A DNA stretch of 60,943 nucleotides from JASBSR01 sp963847575 (GTDB taxonomy: Bacteria; Pseudomonadota; Gammaproteobacteria; SZUA-229): positions 1 to 60,943 of the forward strand of contig CAWKAL010000072.1 of assembly GCA_963847575.1 (NCBI GenBank), given 5' to 3'. Each line of letters opens with the position of its first letter. Position 1 is the stretch's first letter. The notes beneath the pieces were generated by a model. The model ran no database searches and was not told where the DNA came from. It worked only from the letters and a program-made list of their open reading frames with translations. Shown here in pieces: positions 26,519 to 35,293 of this stretch. The translations under genes and the position numbers were made by a program.

Positions 26519-26608
26519 TATGATGCAAAGAAATCTTGAAGTACACTCGCCGCGCGCCGAAGTTCATCAACTTCCATATCCTGAAACATCGGCCAACTCA
26601 ATACTTCC
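26519..26608 (-). pseudogene. Remnant 3' end of a DegT-type aminotransferase gene
   Basis: A short reading frame on the minus strand ends VLSWPMFQDMEVDELRRAAS..., then a stop at 26519. This resembles the C terminus of DegT/DnrJ/EryC1 sugar aminotransferases. No upstream part of such a gene is visible; degraded IS21-like sequence follows instead. It probably marks a sugar gene lost by insertion and deletion. The match is short, so the call is tentative. Confidence 0.4.
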
Positions 26609-26609
26609 T

Positions 26610-26799
26610 ACATTAATATTTCTACGATACTAAGCATAGACCAGCAAAACCTGATATCTGGCTTCACGATGCGGCGAGATCGCCAATACTCCCAAGTTTT
26701 TTCCATTATTATATGCGCCTGATTCCCGAGACGCATTTTAAAGAGCTTTTCGCATACCTGGTAAATATAAACACTCAGCAATGGCACTGCCATTGCTTA
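26610..26799. other. Unassigned sequence between the DegT remnant and the IS21 remnant
   Basis: A 62-residue minus-strand frame can be read here (from 26793), but it has no recognisable motif, no good ribosome site and no similarity I can name. It is probably non-coding debris of the insertion event. Confidence 0.4.
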
Positions 26800-27258
26800 T
26801 CTTAATAATGCGTAGTTTGTAACTCGGCGCTTATGCCATTAATAGTGGCCCAACATTCACTCCAGTAAAACTGAAACACAACACCCGGTATAAATGTCAA
26901 TGGTAATAATCTATCGCCACATGCATCGCCGTAACTACTTTTGTTCAACACGCGTGTCTCGCACAAAAGCCACAACCCGATCATAGGAGCCGGTATAGCC
27001 AATTACACCAGATTATAAAACAGCTGTTAACCTGATTGTCGCTAATTACGTGGTCGCTGAGACTCAGTGTTAAACCAGCAGGCTAAAGCCCTGGGATTCC
27101 AATACTGGGACTTTACGCTTTGGATACTGGTGATCAGCCGCGCCACTGGCTTGGCATTTGCGAACATTGTGGCGAGACTACCCGGTTCTACCAGCAATCG
27201 TATGCATGGACATACCATCACGAAGATGCCAGCGTCGAATCACACTTAATAATTTCAT
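26800..27258 (-). pseudogene. Degraded IS21-family istA transposase
   Basis: Minus-strand remnant. The start at 27258 has GGAG 8 bases upstream and reads MKLLSVIRRWHLRDGMS, then HTIAGRTG, an in-frame stop, and SRHNVRK. This is the helix-turn-helix start of IstA proteins. Downstream, in shifting frames, come YPKRKVP and then FIPGVVFQFYWSECWATI, the catalytic-core sequence normally close to FxPGEAFQFDWSE (here the DDE-region aspartate is replaced by tyrosine). The rest of istA and all of istB are missing. It is a dead insertion sequence within the polysaccharide locus. Confidence 0.72.
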
Positions 27259-27400
27259 GTCCATCACTCCTGCTATCCCCTGCTAACTGATCAGCACTAT
27301 AGGATTTAACATGGGCCAATCTCAGCTGCCAATTTACGGGGTTGGTGGGTCAGTTGTGGATGCAATCCGACAACAAATGGGATCGCCTTACCGAAATCCC
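27259..27400. mobile_element. Terminal region of the IS21-like remnant
   Basis: Non-coding sequence upstream of the istA remnant. The repeated TGACCCACC/GGTGGGTCAG and ATTGCATCC/GGATGCAATCC style strings resemble the multiple terminal repeats of IS21-type ends. The exact boundary and target duplication could not be fixed. Confidence 0.4.
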
Positions 27401-27408
27401 CGTATTTT

Positions 27409-28398
27409 TTAAAAATCAAGGATAATTTCATCCACTATATAAGTTGGTATACCATGCACACCTTCTTCTGTGAAAAACCAGATATCAAAGCTGCCCGTTA
27501 GCTGTAACATAAGAGAATTGATGTATTCCAGGTATAACTCTGGTGACCTACCCGAGAAACAACATGGATCCATCTCGTTAAAGACCTGAACTTGCCGCCT
27601 TCCAGTAGAAGCCAGTAAAAAGAGTTCGAGATAGCCCGGTGTTTCAGGGTACAAATTTGACACCAGCCGTTGTTCATAATCTCCATATGAGTTCGGATCC
27701 AGTTGCCTCAACAACTCGGGATAAACCCCAGATATTGGGTAACTTGCCGTAATCCGTGAATCTAATGCGGAGACTAAAGCTGTAGTCCATCCACCGCCAC
27801 TAATACCTATCATCGCAGTCGACTGAGGCGCCAGAACAGACTCAACCCAGTTAAGGCTTACGATAACAGGTAGAATAAATATATGCAGGGGCAAGTCAAT
27901 ATGCGCAGCAGTTCCAGATCCGCTACCGTTCATACCAAGCTCAGGCATTGCCAAAGCCAATACTGTTAAATTGGACTCCAATAGACGGTCAATCGTCTCC
28001 TTTCCGTAAATTCTGAAATCTCCTTTGTGACCCTGATGATATATGACAAGTTTTCCGTTTGAAGATATTGGATGAAGCAGATAAGCCACGCTTAGGTGCC
28101 CATCTGTCATAACTTCTATGCGATCTATCTGATAACCTGGCCATATCGGGTCTGAAATTGACTCTACTAGATCAGGCATACGGGTAGGCCACTGACCTAA
28201 CCATTCCGAAATAGCAATTTGTCGGTAATGCTCAACATCAAACGGATTAGAGATTCTGTTCCACTGAGACCAATCTAATTCAGTCTCATCAATTGTAGTT
28301 TCTGTATTATCAACAGAACTATCGCAAGCAATCAAAAGAAGTGAAAATATAAGCATGAGTGGAATAATGCTTATACACCATGATGATTTTTGCTTCAT
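27409..28398 (-). CDS. Lipoprotein with alpha/beta-hydrolase fold
   Basis: A 329-residue predicted exported lipoprotein. Residues 1-24 form a signal peptide ending in the lipobox LIAC, with Cys25 as the lipid-anchored residue. The mature part has the alpha/beta-hydrolase pattern LVIYHQGHKGDF (oxyanion region) and the nucleophile elbow GISGGG with Ser200. A C-terminal histidine (VHGIP) is placed to complete a triad. The substrate is unknown. An esterase acting on acyl or acetyl groups of the surface polysaccharide is possible from context. The gene is AT-rich compared with the housekeeping flanks. Confidence 0.7.
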   Translation of the reverse strand: MKQKSSWCISIIPLMLIFSLLLIACDSSVDNTETTIDETELDWSQWNRISNPFDVEHYRQIAISEWLGQWPTRMPDLVESISDPIWPGYQIDRIEVMTDGHLSVAYLLHPISSNGKLVIYHQGHKGDFRIYGKETIDRLLESNLTVLALAMPELGMNGSGSGTAAHIDLPLHIFILPVIVSLNWVESVLAPQSTAMIGISGGGWTTALVSALDSRITASYPISGVYPELLRQLDPNSYGDYEQRLVSNLYPETPGYLELFLLASTGRRQVQVFNEMDPCCFSGRSPELYLEYINSLMLQLTGSFDIWFFTEEGVHGIPTYIVDEIILDF

Positions 28399-28562
28399 AT
28401 TGATATCTTTCCAGGCGACCTGATCAGTTATTTATAACGCTTAATTATAGACTACAGCGTCGCTGAGGTGTATACCTTCAAATCAGAATGGGCGAGCCGG
28501 TAAGGCCATAGATGAAAAACCAGCCATGGGTTTACTTGATGGCATTTAGCCAAAATACAAAA
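28399..28562. other. Intergenic region without recognised features
   Basis: 164 bp of AT-rich sequence between two polysaccharide genes. No reading frame, terminator or repeat that I can support. Confidence 0.4.
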
Positions 28563-30017
28563 TCACGGATTTATTAATCTCATGCCGGCTTTTCTTAATA
28601 ATGGCCTGCCAATCGAGGTCATAACTACCAATATCCATAACACGCCGAATAATTTTATCGGCAGCAAATAACGCGCTTCGAAGTGCACAATAAAACAGAA
28701 CAACGTAGAGCCAACGAATAAGGCAGAAAAAATAGTAGCCTCAACTAGCCCTTGTGATCGATTTTGAATAATACGAAGAACAGCTACAATAAGAATCGAA
28801 ATAAACAGCAGTGTATTAAACATCACCTCCCCTGTTTGTTTAAAGAAATCATCAAAGCTACCACCCCATGCTTTCCAGAAATAGGGTAACTTGAAGCTTA
28901 ACAAAGCTATTGGCTGGGTAATCGCAACCTTAATTGCCGAATTTCTATATTCTTCAATGGTGATGGTCTCACCCTGATCTCGACGATTTTCAAATTCTCG
29001 ACATTTTTGCGGGGAGACTGCACACATCGAATGCCCTCCACCAGCACTTATGAAACCCGCACCATGCTGAATGAGCCAGTCTTCATCTCTCCACAAACTC
29101 TCAAATATATAGGAAACACTTGCCATAGCAATGGCATGCCCGTATTGATGCATATAAATCTTGTATGGCAAAACACATGCCTGATAAAAAACGAAAATGA
29201 TAAATAAGCTCCTAGATAGCTTTATCAACTCCTGGCGCCGCCGAGTATCAGTGTTTTTTTTCAAATAAAAGTAATAGATTGCAATCAAGAAAACCGATGC
29301 GCCCGCCAGAGCGTGAACAATGAGATCAAATTGTGCACGGATGTACGCTGCTACCGCAAGCAGGATCCCTATGAAGATTGCTCTGCCTATGGTAATTGCA
29401 ACCTTAGCTGACACCAACCGCCAAATATCTAGTAATGCGATTGCGAAAATCGCGGTAGAAATTGGCTCCGACATTAATATAGCATTCCATAAATAGTAAT
29501 CAGAAATAAACGGCACTAACAGGAGAAGCAAGGGCAATCCAGCTGTATATACAGCGCCGATCCCGATTGATTGCTTCAACAACGTGAACACACGATAAAA
29601 TACAATTGCCCAGAGAAATGCCGATATCAAAAACAATGCCAGGGGCAGCGGGACAAGATTTGCCCGAATAAGAACCAGCTCGATAAATGAAAAACCCGGA
29701 GGCCATGTGCCATACCCCAAAGATCTAAATGCGTTAAGCCCATGCTCTTCAAGTGCATAGGTGCTTCTGACATAAGAAGCAATATCACTACCCCCATAAC
29801 ACTGAATAATTTCAGCTGGTGTGGAATAAAGCGTTATAGCACCAAATTGAGGACAAGCTGAATTGGATATTATTCCTGCATCATGTGTCAATAATTCGAA
29901 CAAACAGATCAGAGAAAAATAGAACGAAATAAGTATTAACGCCGATCCTCCTTCAATTAATCTTGCAAAATAATTTATCGTCCAATGGTCGACGATTTTA
30001 TAATTACTACCTGGCAT
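28563..30017 (-). CDS. Membrane glycosyltransferase, GT-C type (ArnT/PMT-like)
   Basis: A 484-residue polytopic membrane protein with about ten to eleven hydrophobic helices. A large first periplasmic loop contains acidic and aromatic residues (GGSDIASYVRSTY, GYGTWPPGFSFIELVL), and there is a C-terminal FEARYLLPIKLFGVLW segment. That layout is typical of GT-C transferases, which use polyprenyl-phosphate-linked sugars outside the membrane. It may work with the SMR-like flippase subunit at 30209 and the ArnC-like transferase at 34320. The sequence motif evidence is modest; an O-unit polymerase is less likely because no wzx is present. Confidence 0.6.
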   Translation of the reverse strand: MPGSNYKIVDHWTINYFARLIEGGSALILISFYFSLICLFELLTHDAGIISNSACPQFGAITLYSTPAEIIQCYGGSDIASYVRSTYALEEHGLNAFRSLGYGTWPPGFSFIELVLIRANLVPLPLALFLISAFLWAIVFYRVFTLLKQSIGIGAVYTAGLPLLLLLVPFISDYYLWNAILMSEPISTAIFAIALLDIWRLVSAKVAITIGRAIFIGILLAVAAYIRAQFDLIVHALAGASVFLIAIYYFYLKKNTDTRRRQELIKLSRSLFIIFVFYQACVLPYKIYMHQYGHAIAMASVSYIFESLWRDEDWLIQHGAGFISAGGGHSMCAVSPQKCREFENRRDQGETITIEEYRNSAIKVAITQPIALLSFKLPYFWKAWGGSFDDFFKQTGEVMFNTLLFISILIVAVLRIIQNRSQGLVEATIFSALFVGSTLFCFIVHFEARYLLPIKLFGVLWILVVMTSIGRPLLRKAGMRLINP

Positions 30018-30208
30018 TTCAATCTACCCCGCCCAATTGAAATACACTCCTACCATGCCACTCAGGCCAGTAGCGTGTTTATTACAAGCATCGAAGATTG
30101 TAAAAAAGTCAAGCAAGGTTTTCATAAATACCCCCAACATAGCTGGCATTTAATGTCGGATATTTTCATAAATGTAAACCTCATATTATTACGCATAAAA
30201 ATATCGAC

Positions 30209-30559
30209 CTAGCCGTGAGACCAGCCAACAATAGCGATACCAAAAGCTATGCATGCAATCCCAGTCCATTGTACGCCGTTGATAGGCTCAGATAATATGA
30301 ATGATGATGCCAATATCACCGCAACGAATTGTGCTGCAGCGAATGATTGCGCGACATTTAGAGGTATCCAGCTCAATATAATCAAATAAAATATCGCTGA
30401 TGTGCCGAAAAAACCTAAACCAAGTAGAACGCGAGTTGAAAACAGGCGATCTATAAAACCAGCGCCGCCTACATCTAACCCTGTTGCACCCATTTTCATA
30501 AACAGGTTAGCGATTACGGTACATGTAATCATGGCCATGAAGGTAAGTACAATTTTCAT
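30209..30559 (-). CDS. Small multidrug-resistance-like (EamA/ArnE-type) membrane protein
   Basis: A 116-residue protein with four predicted transmembrane helices and the SMR/EamA-like C-terminal motif ILSEPINGVQWTGIACIAFG. Small four-helix proteins of this type (ArnE/ArnF) flip undecaprenyl-phosphate sugars across the inner membrane. The start overlaps the preceding methyltransferase stop by 4 bp. A flippase role fits the nearby ArnC-like and GT-C genes; a small-molecule exporter is the alternative. Confidence 0.75.
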   Translation of the reverse strand: MKIVLTFMAMITCTVIANLFMKMGATGLDVGGAGFIDRLFSTRVLLGLGFFGTSAIFYLIILSWIPLNVAQSFAAAQFVAVILASSFILSEPINGVQWTGIACIAFGIAIVGWSHG

Positions 30560-31539
30560 TTTGACACCTGCGAAGGTTTTTCTGCGACACTAACGACCTG
30601 TAATCCTGCACGACTTAAGCCCGGAAGCTTTACCATAAAATCATCAAAATAAGTCGCCAGTCGTGTAATCGTCCGTATGCCTGGTATGAATCTAAACAGC
30701 CTGTTAAATACCAGCACGTCACTGTTCATAAAAAAACAAAATCCTAAAAACCCGTAAGTCTTCCAGGATATCAATCGAAATCCGGCCTTTTCAAGAACCG
30801 GTACTGTTTCATCCCAAAGCAGAGGACGCTCCGTTTCCGCATCAAGAGCAGGTGATGCAGAATAAATTACAGCACGTATCCAACGCCATAAAAAAAAGTC
30901 GCTAACCGGCTCGCGAAAATAGAATCGACCTCCAGGCTTAAGGATTCTGAATATTTCAGCGAATAATGCTTCCCTATCTGGTACATGGTGAATCCCGCCG
31001 AATATAAAAACACTGCTAAATTGATCACCTTGCAAAGGTAACTTTGTGGCATCACCTTGCACAAAAATAAAATCTTTATTTTCCTTATACTTGTCTTGAG
31101 CAATTTCGAGCATATTACTCGATATATCCACACCAACCCCTCCTATATCATTTCTTTTCAGCAAGGTCAGTAATTCCCCATGCCCGCAACATATTTCTGC
31201 CACGTCTGACAAATCAGCATTATCAATTTGCTCAAGAAACACCCTGTCCAGGTAACCAAGATATTCTATTGTATGAGGATAACCGAGATTTTCAACATAC
31301 TTGGCGGCCACTTCATCATAATGTGCACGCTGTCTTTCGGCATTCGCTGACAGAAACGTCTCAGCAAAAAGAGGTATGTCCGTAGAGGATAATGCATAAC
31401 GATAAACCCCGTCAGCACTGACAAACTCATCATTTTCTCTATGTAATACTTGATGAGATATAGGGCAACATAACTTATCAATGATATTGTTATCATGATG
31501 ATAGCCCGCTTCAGGAATTGCGTTTATCTTCTTAATCAT
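30556..31539 (-). CDS. SAM-dependent methyltransferase with N-terminal Trm112-like segment
   Basis: A 327-residue protein. Residues about 20-60 (LCCPISHQVLHRENDEFV...) look like the small Trm112-type segment found ahead of some methyltransferases. The class I core has VAEICCGHGELLTLLK, GVGVDISSNMLEIAQDKY and the motif ILKPGGRFYFREPVSDFF. The substrate is unknown, probably a sugar or lipid intermediate of the polysaccharide. It is translationally coupled to the SMR-like gene downstream. Confidence 0.82.
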   Translation of the reverse strand: MIKKINAIPEAGYHHDNNIIDKLCCPISHQVLHRENDEFVSADGVYRYALSSTDIPLFAETFLSANAERQRAHYDEVAAKYVENLGYPHTIEYLGYLDRVFLEQIDNADLSDVAEICCGHGELLTLLKRNDIGGVGVDISSNMLEIAQDKYKENKDFIFVQGDATKLPLQGDQFSSVFIFGGIHHVPDREALFAEIFRILKPGGRFYFREPVSDFFLWRWIRAVIYSASPALDAETERPLLWDETVPVLEKAGFRLISWKTYGFLGFCFFMNSDVLVFNRLFRFIPGIRTITRLATYFDDFMVKLPGLSRAGLQVVSVAEKPSQVSK

Positions 31540-31540
31540 A

Positions 31541-31729
31541 TTAAATAATCTCTCTAAAATTCAATCTGCTGAGACTGGATTGAATCTTCTCTAAATCTGG
31601 AACCATGTATCTCTTCCACTCAGTGATGATGACAGTGATTTTCAAAAAAACACCTCTAACTTTAGTTAATAAACTATTAATAAAACACAGAACAGCCCTA
31701 AAGATAGATAAATTAAACAAGACGTTCAT
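31541..31729 (-). CDS. Small hypothetical protein, 62 residues
   Basis: A short frame tightly fitted between two methyltransferase genes. Its ATG overlaps the upstream stop as ATGA, and its stop is 1 base before the next start. A GGAAG lies 5 bases before the ATG. The N-terminal half is hydrophobic (RAVLCFINSLLTKV and VFLKITVIIT), the rest is basic and polar. No family recognised. The coupling and ribosome site favour a real gene, but there is no conservation evidence. Confidence 0.45.
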   Translation of the reverse strand: MNVLFNLSIFRAVLCFINSLLTKVRGVFLKITVIITEWKRYMVPDLEKIQSSLSRLNFREII

Positions 31730-32460
31730 GCCGACTTCCGAACCACCGCAAGTAATGATACTCCAAATGGCGGAGATATTTTTTTAGCAGTCGCTATATC
31801 CACCAAAAATAATTTTGTTAAAAAACTGTTAATCCAGGGTGAATTTAATTCATTCTCACTAGCAAGATTAATTTTAAATACTCGGATTGCTTGCCTCACG
31901 ATCCATATAGGTAAAAAGAATAAATAGTTAAAATAAAAACATTCGTCCACTTCTAATCCGGCACTATTCAGTTTATCAATTAATTCTTGTTTTCTGTATC
32001 GGCGTTTATGGTGAGAAACAGTATCTTGCAGGCCCCACAATGACTGGAAAGCAGGAACGGTAATTATGGCATGGCCACCAGACTTTAGGACCCGCTCAAT
32101 CTCACGTAATGCAGTGACATCATCATCCACATGTTCAATGATGTCGGTTGCCATTACCAGGTCATAAACATTCTCGAGGCTTGGGATGTCACATATATCT
32201 CCCTTATCAACTAACCCTAAGCCTTTATCAGCACACCAACGAATTGCCTCCTCATATAAATCCAAGCCACGAACATTAACAAACCCAGCATCTCGAAGCA
32301 TTCTTAAATTTGTTCCCGTACTTGTGCCAATGTCTAGAATCGCAGCTGTATGAGATAATTGGATAGTTTCAATAACCGATCTAAAAAGTTTGCGTCGACC
32401 AACGAACCACCAGTGGGTGGCCTCAACCTGAGCTTCAACTTCATATGTAGAGTAATCCAT
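31726..32460 (-). CDS. SAM-dependent methyltransferase
   Basis: A 244-residue class I methyltransferase. It begins with a segment common in polysaccharide loci (EATHWWFVGRRKLF), followed by motif I ILDIGTSTGTNLRML, LDLYEEAIRWC, the acidic DIIEHVDDDVTALREI and VLKSGGHAIITVPAF. The C-terminal part contains YFNYLFFLPIWIVRQAIRVF, possibly a membrane-associating helix. This type often methylates sugars in O-antigen clusters. It lies 6 bases after asnB and overlaps a 62-residue frame downstream. Confidence 0.85.
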   Translation of the reverse strand: MDYSTYEVEAQVEATHWWFVGRRKLFRSVIETIQLSHTAAILDIGTSTGTNLRMLRDAGFVNVRGLDLYEEAIRWCADKGLGLVDKGDICDIPSLENVYDLVMATDIIEHVDDDVTALREIERVLKSGGHAIITVPAFQSLWGLQDTVSHHKRRYRKQELIDKLNSAGLEVDECFYFNYLFFLPIWIVRQAIRVFKINLASENELNSPWINSFLTKLFLVDIATAKKISPPFGVSLLAVVRKSA

Positions 32461-32466
32461 AGTGAA

Positions 32467-34332
32467 CTATCCGATTGAATTGTTAAGTGTATTTATGTGT
32501 TGATGAAGCACAATCCAATTCCAAAGAAATAAACGATTATCATGTGATCCCTTTCGATGTTCATCGAGCATTTTTTTTACAAAAGAACTATCACAACCTG
32601 CTATGCCTGACTCTGCAATCGGCCAGGATTTTAGCCAGGTTGTTAGTGGTATGCCGAAACCTTTCTTTGGACGATAAAGCAAATCATCGGGAAGAACACC
32701 TTGCATGGCTTTTTTGAGCAGGTATTTAGATGTACCTTTACGGTATTTCAGATCGGAAGGTAAACGCTGGGCAAAATCCACAACATCATTATCCAGAAAT
32801 GGCGCACGAACCTCCAGCCCAACCATCATCGAGGCCCGGTCTACCTTGGTCAGCACGCCATCCTGTAAGTAGAAGCGCCCATAAAATTCAATGGAACGCC
32901 CTAGCATGTCGTCTGCCTCGCTGGTTTGCCATGCATTGATGGCATCGGCATATACTTCATCCCACTCAACAGGTGTATTCATCAGATCGGCTATTTCGTC
33001 TGGACTGAGGGGACTGAGCCATACCGGATTCCATACTGAGGGCGGATACTCCAGTCCTCGTAATGTACGTTTGAGCTTGAAATCCAGACTCAGGTAACCT
33101 TCCGAAGCAGGCAAACGATTTACCTGTTTGAGGATAAAGCTTCGTACAGCTTTGGGCAACATATTGCTGTAGAGCCGCGCAGTTTTAAGCGCACGAAAGG
33201 GTGCATAACCAGCAAAGAGCTCATCGCCACCATCTCCACCCAACGCTACAGTGACCGATTGCCTTGCAAAACGAGAGAGTAAATATGTTGGCAAAATCGA
33301 GCTGTCTCCCATCGGCTCATCAAGCATATTCAGCACATGGTCCGCAACATCCCTGGCCGAATCGATACCAAATATTTCTTCATAATGATCAGAACCAAAT
33401 TGCCCGGCGATCGCCCTCGCGAGATCAGACTCATCAAATTCCTTTTCATGAAATCCTATGGAAAATGTTTTAATCCGATCAGCAGCCTCCCCCTGGGAGG
33501 CACACGCGAGAATAGTGCTCGAGTCGATACCTCCAGAGAGAAAAACACCTACGGGCACGTCCGCAACCATGCGGCGATTTACCGCATTGGTTAGTAATGT
33601 GCGCAGCTCCAGCCCCAGTTCCTGTTCTGAACTTTTTGCGTAGTCGCTATCCGGTGTAACACGGAACTGCCAGTAACTAATAATTTTTTTCTGTGCCGAT
33701 GCAATGTCATAAAACATATAATGGCCGCCCGGCAACTTCGATATATTCCTGTATAGCGAGTACGGCGCCGGAATAAAACCGTAAGCAAAATATTTTTGCA
33801 GACTGACAGGATCAATCTCACGTTTCACCCCAGGATGAGAAAGCAATGGTTTAAGTTCTGATGAAAAAACCAGCTGTTGATTGAACAAGGTGTAATAAAG
33901 TGGTTTTTTACCAAATCGGTCCCTGGCAAAAAATAGACATTTTTTATTCTGATCGTAAATACAGAAGGCAAACATGCCATTCAGTCGAATAAGCAAGTCA
34001 GCCCCCCATTCTTCATATCCATGAATAAGGACTTCTGTATCTGAATGATCTGACTTGAAGACATGCCCTTTGCGCAGCAACTCGCTGCGTAGCTCCAGGT
34101 GGTTATAAATCTCGCCATTGAAGACAATGCCTACGGTGTCATCTTCATTCCACATCGGCTGGTGGCCACCGGCAATGTCGGTAACAGATAACCTGCGATG
34201 CGCCAGGCTCACACCATTTTGGGAGCAGAAATAAAAACCCTCTCCATCGGGTCCGCGATGACGCAGGGCATCTGCCATCGTTCGCAGCGCCTTAGTATTT
34301 TCCGGCCCAACAAATCCGGCTATTCCACACAC
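32467..34332 (-). CDS. asnB: Asparagine synthase (glutamine-hydrolysing)
   Basis: A 621-residue class II amidotransferase. Catalytic Cys2 is exposed by the start MCGIAGFVG. The glutaminase domain has HRRLSVTDIAGGHQPM and FNGEIYNH. The synthetase domain has the ATP pyrophosphatase loop LSGGIDSS and the GGDGGDELFAGY segment. In polysaccharide loci AsnB-type proteins can amidate uronic acids or make asparagine. Which one applies here is not visible. The start overlaps the glycosyltransferase gene upstream by 13 bp. Confidence 0.93.
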   Translation of the reverse strand: MCGIAGFVGPENTKALRTMADALRHRGPDGEGFYFCSQNGVSLAHRRLSVTDIAGGHQPMWNEDDTVGIVFNGEIYNHLELRSELLRKGHVFKSDHSDTEVLIHGYEEWGADLLIRLNGMFAFCIYDQNKKCLFFARDRFGKKPLYYTLFNQQLVFSSELKPLLSHPGVKREIDPVSLQKYFAYGFIPAPYSLYRNISKLPGGHYMFYDIASAQKKIISYWQFRVTPDSDYAKSSEQELGLELRTLLTNAVNRRMVADVPVGVFLSGGIDSSTILACASQGEAADRIKTFSIGFHEKEFDESDLARAIAGQFGSDHYEEIFGIDSARDVADHVLNMLDEPMGDSSILPTYLLSRFARQSVTVALGGDGGDELFAGYAPFRALKTARLYSNMLPKAVRSFILKQVNRLPASEGYLSLDFKLKRTLRGLEYPPSVWNPVWLSPLSPDEIADLMNTPVEWDEVYADAINAWQTSEADDMLGRSIEFYGRFYLQDGVLTKVDRASMMVGLEVRAPFLDNDVVDFAQRLPSDLKYRKGTSKYLLKKAMQGVLPDDLLYRPKKGFGIPLTTWLKSWPIAESGIAGCDSSFVKKMLDEHRKGSHDNRLFLWNWIVLHQHINTLNNSIG

Positions 34333-35282
34333 GGGCGCGTACCTTCAAGGTTGTGCGTGGTCTTCACAAGATAAACCGGCTTATCCTGTGATTCGTAATA
34401 AGTTCTCATCACAAGCTCTGCCAGCAAACCCATCAGGATGGACATGATTCCAGTAATAAATATCATGACACTTAACAATGGTAATGGCGTCTGAATAAAA
34501 GATGTGTTCTCAAATAACTTGAGGTAGACAGCGTAAGAACCAGCTAAAAAAGAAATCCCTATGTTTATAATTCCAAATCCACCAAAAACATAAATTGGCT
34601 TGGTTGCATACTTGGCCAGGAACTTCACGACCAGCAGATCCAGCACGACTTTCGCCGCGCGCTCAAGACCATACTTGGATGTGCCATGGATTCGAGGATG
34701 ATGTGTTACTGGAATTTCAGCTACGCGCGCACCAAACCAGCTAGCGTATATCGGAATAAAACGATGCATTTCGCCGTAAAGCTTCACCCCCTTGATGACG
34801 TCACGGTGATAGGCCTTAAGTGAGCATCCATAGTCATGCAGGTGGACACCTGAAATCCATGAAATAAGACGGTTGGCAACGCGACTGGGGAAATTTCGTT
34901 TCAAGGCAGCGTCTTTTCTGTCCTTCCGCCATCCGGAAACCACATCAAAACCTTCATCGAGTTTTTCTATCAGACGACAAATATCTGCTGGATCATTTTG
35001 AAGATCACCATCCATCGGCACTATGATTTCACCGCGGGCGTAATCAATACCCGCCATCATGGCGGCAGTTTGTCCAAAATTTCGGCGCAAATTGACAACT
35101 TTGAAGCGAGCATCCTTCTCTGCAACGTCGGCAAGCAGCTTATCACTTCCGTCCACACTGCCGTCATTGACAAGAATCACTTCGAATTCCCTGTTGAGCA
35201 ACAGCAGCTCTTTAGACAGCTTTTCATAAAGCAGCGCGATGTTTTCGTACTCATTATAAATTGGTATAACTATCGATATCAT
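34320..35282 (-). CDS. Polyprenyl-phosphate glycosyltransferase (ArnC/GtrB-like)
   Basis: A GT2 enzyme of 320 residues. It has the GT-A domain (VIPIYNEYENIALLYEKL, LVNDGSVDGSD, PMDGDLQNDPADI) followed by two C-terminal transmembrane helices (about 232-258 and 270-295). This architecture transfers a sugar from an NDP donor to undecaprenyl phosphate on the cytoplasmic side. With the SMR-like protein (30209) and the GT-C protein (28563) it could form a three-part periplasmic glycosylation system. The role is inferred from architecture. Confidence 0.87.
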   Translation of the reverse strand: MISIVIPIYNEYENIALLYEKLSKELLLLNREFEVILVNDGSVDGSDKLLADVAEKDARFKVVNLRRNFGQTAAMMAGIDYARGEIIVPMDGDLQNDPADICRLIEKLDEGFDVVSGWRKDRKDAALKRNFPSRVANRLISWISGVHLHDYGCSLKAYHRDVIKGVKLYGEMHRFIPIYASWFGARVAEIPVTHHPRIHGTSKYGLERAAKVVLDLLVVKFLAKYATKPIYVFGGFGIINIGISFLAGSYAVYLKLFENTSFIQTPLPLLSVMIFITGIMSILMGLLAELVMRTYYESQDKPVYLVKTTHNLEGTRPCVE

Positions 35283-35293
35283 TTTCTTTACTC

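Noticed and set aside
28563..30017. O-antigen polymerase Wzy
   Set aside because: There is no Wzx flippase, an ABC exporter is present, and the large first loop fits a GT-C transferase better.
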